Shown: in pieces, positions 6,863 to 12,512 of the stretch
Layout: each line of letters begins with the position of its first letter
Position numbering within the stretch: the stretch's first letter is position 1
NCBI GenBank assembly: GCA_033764095.1
Contig: JANRJF010000202.1
Span: 1-13,713 of the forward strand
Reading direction: 5' to 3'
DNA: 13,713 nt
Origin: JBDTMT01 sp033764095
GTDB lineage: Bacteria > Desulfobacterota > Binatia > HRBIN30 > CADEER01
Notes under the pieces: generated by a model
Told to the model about the DNA's origin: nothing
The model's input: only the letters and a program-made list of their open reading frames with translations
Databases searched by the model: none
Position numbers and translations under genes: made by a program

Positions 6863-8365
6863 ATGCGCCTCGCCTGTCTCCACGTTCCCGACTTTCCGCT
6901 CGCCGCCTGCTGCCGGGCGGAGCCGGAGCTGCGCGGGGCGCCGGTGGTGGTGGCCGACGGGGCCGGGCCGCGCGCGCGCCTGGTCGCCTGTGCGCCGGCG
7001 GCGACGGCGCTCGGCATCGCGCCGGGGCTGACGGCGGCGCAGGCGCAGGCGATCGCCAGCGCGCTGGTGGTGCGGGTGGCGTCGGCCGATGCCGAGCGCG
7101 CCGCGCACGCGGCGCTGGCCGACGTCGCCTATTCGTTCTCGCCGCGCGTCGAGGACGGTGCGCCGGGCACGGTGTACGTCGACGCCGACGGCCTGACGGC
7201 GCTGTTCGCCGACGAGCGCGCGCTGGCGCAGGCGATGGCGCAGCGCGCCGCGGCGCTCGGGCTGGAGGCGCAGGTCGGCCTCGCCGGCAGCAAGATCGCC
7301 GCCGAGCTGGCGGCGCGCGACGGCGGCGGCGTCGCGGTGGTGCCGCCGCACCAGGAGTGGCAGCTGCTGGCGCCGCTCTCGATCGATCGGCTGTCGCCCG
7401 ACCCCACGCTGCGCGAGACGCTGCAGCGCTGGGGCGTGCGCACGCTCGGCGGGCTGGCGGCGCTGCCGGCGAGCGGGCTGGCGACGCGGCTCGGTCCGGA
7501 AGCGGCGGCGCTGGCGCGGCGCGCGCGCGGCGAGGACGCGACGCCGCTGGTGCCGCGGCCGCTGCCGCTCGACTTCGAGGAAGCGGCCCAGCTCGACTGG
7601 GGCGTCGACGCGCTGGAGCCGTTCCTGTTCGTCGTGCGCGGCCTGCTCGACCGGCTGATCGCGCGGCTGGAGATCCGCGGCCTGGTGTGCGGCGATCTGC
7701 GCCTGTCGCTCGGCCTCGCCGACCGCGGCCGCGACGAGCGCACGGTGACGGTCGCCGCGCCGAGCAACGCGATCAAGCCGCTGCTGACGCTGGTGCGCGT
7801 GCACCTGGAGACGCATCCGCCGCGCGCCGCGGTCGAGTCGGTGCGCCTCGCCGCCATCCCCGAGCGCCTGCGCGCCGCGCAGCTCGATCTCTTCCGCCCC
7901 GCCGGCCCGGCGCCGGCGCAGCTCGCCGCGACGTTGGCGCGCCTCAACGCGCTGTGCGGCGATGCGGCCCGCGTCGGCGCGCCGGGGCTCGCCGATTCGC
8001 ACCGCCCCGAGGCCCATCGCGTCGATCGGTTCGCGGTGGAGCGCGCGCCGCGCGCCGACGAGCGCTCGACGCCGAGCGACGAGCCGCGCAAAGCGCTGCG
8101 CGCCATCCGTCCGCCGCTGGCGCTGGAGGTCTTCTGCCGCCGCGATCAGCCCGACTTCATCCGTCCCGCCGGCGTCGCACCGGCGCTCGCCTGCACCGGC
8201 CGCGTCGTCTCGCTCGCCGGCCCCTGGCGCCTGCACGGCGAATGGTGGACCGCCGCCACCCTGCACCGCGACTACTACGACGCCCAGCTCAGCGACGGCG
8301 GCGTGTATCGCGTGTACTTCGACCGCCAGCAGCAGCGCTGGTTCCTCGATGGGTCGTACGACTGA
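6863..8365 (+). CDS. imuB: ImuB, catalytically inactive Y-family DNA polymerase homologue
   Basis: The protein has 500 aa. The N-terminus MRLACLHVPDFPLAA aligns with the HVDMD catalytic motif of DinB but carries Pro in place of the first catalytic Asp. The second motif is YVDADGL where active polymerases have SIDEAYL, so the glutamate is replaced as well. Such losses define ImuB, which acts as the hub linking ImuA, DnaE2 and the beta clamp. A helix-hairpin-helix-like stretch (RWGVRTLGGLAALPASGLATRLG) and a little-finger-like region follow, then the long ImuB C-terminus ending WWTAATLHRDYYDAQL. ATG 6863 was chosen because homology begins there; the frame extends upstream through the heptamer array to a TTG at 6788. 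There is no Shine-Dalgarno sequence because the array abuts the start. Confidence 0.93.
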   Translation: MRLACLHVPDFPLAACCRAEPELRGAPVVVADGAGPRARLVACAPAATALGIAPGLTAAQAQAIASALVVRVASADAERAAHAALADVAYSFSPRVEDGAPGTVYVDADGLTALFADERALAQAMAQRAAALGLEAQVGLAGSKIAAELAARDGGGVAVVPPHQEWQLLAPLSIDRLSPDPTLRETLQRWGVRTLGGLAALPASGLATRLGPEAAALARRARGEDATPLVPRPLPLDFEEAAQLDWGVDALEPFLFVVRGLLDRLIARLEIRGLVCGDLRLSLGLADRGRDERTVTVAAPSNAIKPLLTLVRVHLETHPPRAAVESVRLAAIPERLRAAQLDLFRPAGPAPAQLAATLARLNALCGDAARVGAPGLADSHRPEAHRVDRFAVERAPRADERSTPSDEPRKALRAIRPPLALEVFCRRDQPDFIRPAGVAPALACTGRVVSLAGPWRLHGEWWTAATLHRDYYDAQLSDGGVYRVYFDRQQQRWFLDGSYD

Positions 8366-8377
8366 ACAACATTGTTC
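8364..8377. promoter_or_regulatory. Palindrome GAAC-6nt-GTTC at the imuB stop, possible operator
   Basis: GAACAACATTGTTC has arms GAACAA and TTGTTC around CA and begins inside the imuB stop codon, just before the CACAGAG-type element. GAAC...GTTC arms recall the Gram-positive/mycobacterial LexA box, but that box has 4 bases between the arms and this has 6. It may be an operator for the downstream genes, a weak hairpin, or a remnant of the insertion target. Confidence 0.3.
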
Positions 8378-8384
8378 TTCGGAA

Positions 8385-8823
8385 TTCACCACAGAGTCAC
8401 AGAGGCACGGAGATGACTCAGGACAGCCATGTGACCGAGGTGATCATCGGTGGCGCCATCGAGGTGCACCGAGCGCTGGGGCCAGGGCTGCTGGAGAGCG
8501 TGTACGAGGAATGCCTGGCCATGGAGCTGAAACTGCGCGGCATGCGATTCGAACGGCAACGTCCGGTTACGCTGGAATACAAAGGTCATCGTCTCGGAGT
8601 GGATTTGCGCATCGATCTGTTGGTCGAGGACTTGGTGATCGTCGAGTTGAAGGCGGTCGAGAAGCTGTCCCCGATCCATGATGCACAGCTCCTCACCTAT
8701 CTCCGCCTGACGCACCGATCTCTGGGACTCTTGATCAATTTCAATGTCCCGCTCCTGAAGGACGGGCTGCGTCGACTCCGCCTCTGAGCGTCTTTCTCAG
8801 TGTCTCTGTGCCTCTGTGGTGAA
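8385..8823. mobile_element. CACAGAG-array element carrying a GxxExxY gene, between imuB and dnaE2
   Basis: The terminal inverted repeats are 29 bp with three mismatches. The left arm (8385-8413) starts TTCACCACAGAGTCACAGAG; the right arm (8795-8823) ends CTCTGTGCCTCTGTGGTGAA. Each arm is a short tandem of 8-bp CACAGAGN units after TTCAC. The arms enclose one small gene whose ATG begins at the last base of the left arm. The right arm ends on the first base of the dnaE2 ATG. From general knowledge, TTCACCACAGAGGCACAGAG-type repeats beside GxxExxY genes recur in GC-rich genomes, which supports a mobile unit. Confidence 0.72.
8413..8787 (+). CDS. GxxExxY protein (PD-(D/E)XK nuclease-like)
   Basis: This 124-aa soluble protein carries the motif GLLESVY (GxxExxY, about residues 25-31) after IIGGAIEVHRALGPG. 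The sequence RIDLLVEDLVIVELKAVEKL (about 66-85) gives the D...ExK pattern of the PD-(D/E)XK nuclease fold. The C-terminal YLRLTHRSLGLLINFNVPLLKDGLRR is also typical. The biochemical role is not established; nuclease-like activity is inferred from the motif. ATG 8413 directly follows the left terminal repeat, with no clear Shine-Dalgarno sequence beyond CGGAG. Base composition is visibly lower in GC than imuB and dnaE2. It lies alone in the CACAGAG element. Confidence 0.92.
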   Translation: MTQDSHVTEVIIGGAIEVHRALGPGLLESVYEECLAMELKLRGMRFERQRPVTLEYKGHRLGVDLRIDLLVEDLVIVELKAVEKLSPIHDAQLLTYLRLTHRSLGLLINFNVPLLKDGLRRLRL

Positions 8824-11800
8824 TGTCCTGGATGGACTACATCGAGCTGCACGCCCGCAGCGCCTTTTCCTTCCTCGCCGGGGCGTCGCTGCCGGAGGAC
8901 CTGGTCGCGCGGGCGGCGCAGCTCGATTACGGCGTCATCGCCTGCGGCGATCGCGACGGCGTCTACGGCGCGCCGCGCTTGCATCAGGCGGCGGTGAAGG
9001 CCGGCCTGCGCGCCATCGTCGGCTGCACGTTGAGCATGGCCGGCGGCGGCGCGCTCTACGTGCTGGTCGCCGAGCGCGCCGGCTATCGCAACCTCTGTCG
9101 CCTGCTCAGCGACAGCACGCTGCGCGCGCCGAAGGGCGAGTCGGTCGTCAGTTGGGAGGACTTTGAAGGGCGCAGCGAGGGGCTGATCTGTCTGACCCGC
9201 GAGGTGGCCTGGCTGCCGCGTCTGCAGCGCCTCTTCCCGCGGCGCTGCTACGTGGATCTCCAGCGCCATCTCGATCCCGCCGAGGAGCGCGCGAACCGCG
9301 TCCTCATCGCCGCCGCCGAGCACCACGGCGTGCCGCTGGTGGCGACCAACGACGTGCGGCATGCGACCGAGGACGCGCGGCCGCTGCTCGACGTGCTCAC
9401 CTGCCTGCGCCAGAAGACCACGCTCGACGCCGCCGGGCGGCGCCTGCTCGCCAACGCCGAGCGCCATCTCAAGCCGGCGCGCGCCATGGCGGCGCTGTTC
9501 CACGATCGGCCCGAGGCGCTGCGCAACACGCGGCGCATCGCCGAGCAGTGCGGCTTCACGCTCGCCGACCTCGGCTATCGCTTCCCCGACTATCCGCTGC
9601 CGGCGGGCGCGACGATGGACGGCTTCCTGCGCGATCTCACCTACGCCGGCGCGCGCCAGCGCTATCGCCGCCTGACCGCGCGCGTGCGCCGCCAGCTCGA
9701 CCACGAGCTCGCCGTCATCGCGCAGCTCGGCCTGGCCGGCTACTTCCTCATCGTCTGGGACATCGTGCGCTACTGCCGCGAGGCGCGCGTGCTGGCGCAG
9801 GGGCGCGGCTCGGCGGCCAACTCGGCGGTCTGCTACGCGCTCGGCATCACCGCCGTCGATCCGATCGGCATGGAGCTGCTGTTCGAGCGCTTCCTGTCGC
9901 CGGAGCGCGGCGAGTGGCCGGACATCGACATCGACCTGCCGAGCGGCGAGCAGCGCGAGAAGATCATCCAGTACGTCTACCGGCGCTACGGCGAACGCGG
10001 CGCGGCGATGACCGCCAACGTCATCACCTACCGGACGCGCAGCGCGGTGCGCGAGGTCGGCAAGACGTTGGGCTTCGCGGAAGCGCAGGTCGACCGGCTG
10101 TCGAAGCTGCTCAACCGCTTCGAGTTCCGCGACGATCGCGACGAGCTCGCCGTGCAGCTGCGCGCCGGCGGCGTCGATCCCGACGCGCCGCGCGTGCGCC
10201 TGCTGGTCGACCTGGTGGCGCGCATCCAGAACCTGCCGCGCCATCTCGGCCAGCACTCCGGCGGCATGGTCATCGCGGCCGGCCGGCTCGACGACGTCGT
10301 GCCGCTCGAGCCGGCGGCGATGCCGGGGCGCGTCGTCGTGCAGTGGGACAAGGACGACTGCGCCGACCTCGGCATCATCAAGGTCGACCTGCTCGGCCTC
10401 GGCATGATGGCGGTGCTGGAGGAGACCATCCCGCTGATCAAGCGGCACGAGGGGGTCGAGGTCGACCTCGCCCACCTGCCGCCCGACGACCCCGCCACCT
10501 ACGAGATGTTGCGCCGCGCCGACACCATCGGCGTCTTCCAGGTCGAGAGCCGCGCGCAGATGGCGACGCTGCCGCGCCTGCGGCCGGAGAAGTTCTACGA
10601 CCTGGTGGTCGAGGTGGCGATCATCCGCCCCGGCCCGATCGTCGGCCAGATGGTGCATCCGTTCCTCGACCGCCGCCGCGGCCGCGCGCCGGTCACCTAC
10701 GCGCATCCCGACCTCGAGCCCATCCTCAAGCGCACCTACGGCGTGCCGCTCTTCCAGGAGCAGCTGCTGCGCATGGCGATGGCGCTCGCCGACTTCAGCG
10801 GCGGCGAGGCCGAGGAGCTGCGCCGCGCCATGGGCTTCAAACGCTCGCTGGCGCGCATGCGCGAGATCGAAGCGCGCCTGCGCTCCGGCATGACCGCCAA
10901 GGGCATCACCGGCGCAACCCAGGACATGATCGTCAAGAGCATCACCTCGTTCGCGCTCTACGGCTTCCCCGAATCGCACGCCGCCAGCTTCGCGCTGCTC
11001 GCCTACGCCTCGGCCTACCTGCGGCGCCACCATCTCGCCGCCTTCACCTGCGCGCTGCTCAACAACTGGCCGATGGGTTTCTACCACCCCGCCACGCTGG
11101 TGAAGGACGCCCAGCGCCACGGCCTGCACGTGCTGCCGGTGGACGTGACGCGCTCCAGCGTGCGCTGCACGCTGGAGCAGGCTGTTGGGGCGGAGGCTGT
11201 TAGGGGGTTAGGCTGTTACGCTGTTAGGGGGGTGGAATCGGAATCGGAACAAGACTCCGAACCCCTAACCGCCAACAGCCTAACAGCTAACAGCCTGTTC
11301 CTCCGTCTCGGCTTCAAGTACGTCGCCGGCCTGCGCGAAGAAGCGGCCGAGCGCATCATCGCGGCGCGGGCGCTTGCCCCCTTCACGTCAATTGACGACG
11401 TGGCGATTCGCTCCGGGTTGCGCGACGACGAGGTGCAGTCGCTGGCGCATGCTGGCGCCTTTGCGGCGTTCGGGCTCACTCGTCGCGAGGCACTCTGGCA
11501 AGCAGGTGCGGTGCCGAAGGATCCGCTGTTCAAGATCCGCGATTCGATGCGTCGCAGTCATGACGGGCAGGACGTCATGCGCGATACGTCACCCGATGTA
11601 TCGCGACGGACGGTCGTTCCGCGGTCTGTTGGTGTGGCGTCAGGCCATGGATCTGGCGAAGAGTTGCTATCACCTGACCAAGACGCTGCCGCGCGAGGAG
11701 CGCTACGGGCTGACGAGTCAGATCCGCCGTGCGGCGATATCGATTCCGGCCAACATCGCGGAGGGCAACGGCCGATCGACGCGCGGCGCCTACGTCAGCT

Positions 11801-12497
11801 TCCTGCGCATCGCCCAGGGCAGCCTGCGGGAACTGGAGACCTATCTCCTGTTCCTGATCGAAGCGGAGATGGTGCGCGCCGAAGCGGTGGAGCCGGTTCT
11901 TCAACAACTCGATTCGGTGGCGAGACTCCTGAATCGATTGATTCAGTCCCTCCAGTCCGACCCCCTAACAGCCTAACAGCCAACAGCCTAACAGCCTGCC
12001 CGTTATCCGAGATGACCGATCTCGACCGCACCCTGGCGGACTATACGTCTCTCGGCCTCACCGCCGGCCCGCACCTCCTCAAGTTCCTCCGCCCCGAGCT
12101 CGACGCGCAGGGCGTCGTGCGCATGCGCGATCTGTCCAGGCAGCGCGACGGCGCCTGGGTGAAGGTCGGCGGGCTGGTGATCGTGCGCCAGCGGCCGGGC
12201 AGCGCGAAAGGGTTCTGCTTCCTGACGCTGGAGGACGAGACCGGCATCGGCAACGCCGTCGTCACGCCCGACCTGTTCGCCGCGCACCGCGCCGTCATCC
12301 ACACCGCCGCGCTGCTCGTCGTCGAGGGCCCGTTGCAGATGGTCGAGGACGTCATCCACGTCCGCGCCCGCCGCTTCACGCCGCTGCGCCTGCCCGAGCA
12401 GCAGGTCACCCAGGTCGGCCACGGCTACCGCATGCGCGTCACGCCGCAAGACGACGAGCCGCCGCCGCGGCTGCCCAAGTCGCACGACTTCCACTGA
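8823..12497 (+). CDS. dnaE2: DnaE2/ImuC error-prone DNA polymerase III alpha subunit with two in-frame insertions
   Basis: The protein has 1224 aa, against roughly 1030-1080 for the family. The PHP domain begins YIELHARSAFSFLAGASLPE (residues 6-25). The polymerase core has PDIDIDLP (366-373) with Asp369/Asp371 and the third acidic site KVDLLGLG near Asp522. Near the C-terminus lie an OB-fold (GAWVKVGGLVIVRQRPG) and the conserved DnaE2 tail KSHDFH. The excess length is explained by two insertions: residues 787-825, made of GGCTGTTA-type repeat, and about residues 904-1059, which contain a second gene in another frame. Both fall at domain boundaries and keep the frame. ATG 8823 overlaps the preceding element; ATG 8832 (MDYIELH) is an alternative. 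DnaE2 performs mutagenic translesion synthesis with ImuA and ImuB. Activity with these insertions is unproven. Confidence 0.95.
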   Translation: MSWMDYIELHARSAFSFLAGASLPEDLVARAAQLDYGVIACGDRDGVYGAPRLHQAAVKAGLRAIVGCTLSMAGGGALYVLVAERAGYRNLCRLLSDSTLRAPKGESVVSWEDFEGRSEGLICLTREVAWLPRLQRLFPRRCYVDLQRHLDPAEERANRVLIAAAEHHGVPLVATNDVRHATEDARPLLDVLTCLRQKTTLDAAGRRLLANAERHLKPARAMAALFHDRPEALRNTRRIAEQCGFTLADLGYRFPDYPLPAGATMDGFLRDLTYAGARQRYRRLTARVRRQLDHELAVIAQLGLAGYFLIVWDIVRYCREARVLAQGRGSAANSAVCYALGITAVDPIGMELLFERFLSPERGEWPDIDIDLPSGEQREKIIQYVYRRYGERGAAMTANVITYRTRSAVREVGKTLGFAEAQVDRLSKLLNRFEFRDDRDELAVQLRAGGVDPDAPRVRLLVDLVARIQNLPRHLGQHSGGMVIAAGRLDDVVPLEPAAMPGRVVVQWDKDDCADLGIIKVDLLGLGMMAVLEETIPLIKRHEGVEVDLAHLPPDDPATYEMLRRADTIGVFQVESRAQMATLPRLRPEKFYDLVVEVAIIRPGPIVGQMVHPFLDRRRGRAPVTYAHPDLEPILKRTYGVPLFQEQLLRMAMALADFSGGEAEELRRAMGFKRSLARMREIEARLRSGMTAKGITGATQDMIVKSITSFALYGFPESHAASFALLAYASAYLRRHHLAAFTCALLNNWPMGFYHPATLVKDAQRHGLHVLPVDVTRSSVRCTLEQAVGAEAVRGLGCYAVRGVESESEQDSEPLTANSLTANSLFLRLGFKYVAGLREEAAERIIAARALAPFTSIDDVAIRSGLRDDEVQSLAHAGAFAAFGLTRREALWQAGAVPKDPLFKIRDSMRRSHDGQDVMRDTSPDVSRRTVVPRSVGVASGHGSGEELLSPDQDAAARGALRADESDPPCGDIDSGQHRGGQRPIDARRLRQLPAHRPGQPAGTGDLSPVPDRSGDGARRSGGAGSSTTRFGGETPESIDSVPPVRPPNSLTANSLTACPLSEMTDLDRTLADYTSLGLTAGPHLLKFLRPELDAQGVVRMRDLSRQRDGAWVKVGGLVIVRQRPGSAKGFCFLTLEDETGIGNAVVTPDLFAAHRAVIHTAALLVVEGPLQMVEDVIHVRARRFTPLRLPEQQVTQVGHGYRMRVTPQDDEPPPRLPKSHDFH
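11178..11297. mobile_element. Empty GGCTGTTA-array insertion inside dnaE2
   Basis: A left array of GGCTGTTAGG-like units (to about 11230) and a right inverted array (11261-11297) flank a short spacer. The ends are CAGGCTGTT (11178-11186) and AACAGCCTG (11289-11297). Translated in the dnaE2 frame it adds 39 residues including CYAVRGVESESEQDSEPLTA, between CTLEQ and LFLRLGFKYVAGL, where related DnaE2 proteins run almost directly from CTLE to RLGL. The unit is the same as in the 4779-4977 element. The inserted length, 117 nt, is a multiple of three. Confidence 0.75.
11559..11605 (+). repeat. Two adjacent hairpins at the left end of the dnaE2 insertion
   Basis: CATGACG (11559-11565) pairs with CGTCATG (11573-11579) around 7 nt. 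Immediately after, CGCGATAC (11580-11587) pairs with GTATCGCG (11598-11605) around 10 nt. The second stem includes the last base of the likely start codon of the four-helix-bundle gene (ATG 11596-11598), so the hairpin could limit its translation. No Shine-Dalgarno sequence is visible. Confidence 0.5.
11596..11976 (+). CDS. Second four-helix-bundle protein, nested in dnaE2 in another frame
   Basis: This 126-aa protein begins MYRDGRSFRGLLVWRQAMDL and has the signature QIRRAAISIPANIAEGNGRS near residues 44-63, the core of the four-helix-bundle / 23S rRNA-IVS family. It is clearly related to the 6400-6783 protein (shared QIRRAAISI and NxAEG) but divergent elsewhere. It is one frame away from dnaE2, which stays open across it. 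ATG 11596 is nearest to the family start; ATG 11560 in frame is an alternative. The stop codon and last residues (PLTA) come from the right TAACAGCC array. Whether it is translated is unknown since no ribosome site is visible, but the conserved core argues it was recently functional. Confidence 0.82.
   Translation: MYRDGRSFRGLLVWRQAMDLAKSCYHLTKTLPREERYGLTSQIRRAAISIPANIAEGNGRSTRGAYVSFLRIAQGSLRELETYLLFLIEAEMVRAEAVEPVLQQLDSVARLLNRLIQSLQSDPLTA
11961..11998 (+). repeat. TAACAGCC tandem array, right end of the dnaE2 insertion
   Basis: CTAACAGC-like units repeat four times here, with one unit shortened to CAACAGC. The unit matches the right arms at 4861-4892, 4942-4973 and 11261-11297. It is read as NSLTANSLTA in the dnaE2 frame and supplies the four-helix-bundle gene's TAA (11974-11976). 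Confidence 0.8.
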
Positions 12498-12503
12498 GCC
12501 AAT

Positions 12504-12508
12504 GGAGG
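12504..12508 (+). promoter_or_regulatory. Shine-Dalgarno of the integrase gene
   Basis: GGAGG lies 4 nt before ATG 12513 and 6 nt after the dnaE2 stop. It decides the integrase start over nearby ATG 12502, which is in another frame, and suggests translation from the dnaE2 transcript. Confidence 0.6.
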
Positions 12509-12512
12509 ACCG

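Larger units (their letters stand above)
11532..11999 (+). mobile_element. In-frame insertion in dnaE2 carrying a second four-helix-bundle gene
   Basis: Between the DnaE2 segments WQAGAVPKDPLF (ends 11531) and PLSEMTDLDRTLADY (starts 12000) lie 468 nt (156 codons) that do not read as DnaE2. In the dnaE2 frame they give Arg/Gly/Ser/Pro-rich sequence with no stop codon; in another frame they encode a four-helix-bundle protein. The right end is a TAACAGCC array (11961-11998). The left end has two short hairpins (11559-11605) and no matching array. Exact ends are uncertain by a few codons. It is probably an inserted cassette of the same family as the others. Confidence 0.7.

Noticed and set aside
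8697..11129. Long - strand frame opposite dnaE2
   Set aside because: Sequence is His/Arg/Ala-rich without domains. The + strand frame carries PHP and PDIDID polymerase motifs throughout.
6400..11976. Diversity-generating retroelement, because four-helix-bundle proteins resemble Avd
   Set aside because: No reverse transcriptase, template repeat or variable repeat was found in the window.
11532..12000. dnaE2 considered a frameshifted pseudogene or an intein-containing gene
   Set aside because: The dnaE2 frame is continuous and resumes with conserved DnaE2 sequence. The insert has no intein splicing motifs, and it encodes a four-helix-bundle protein in another frame.
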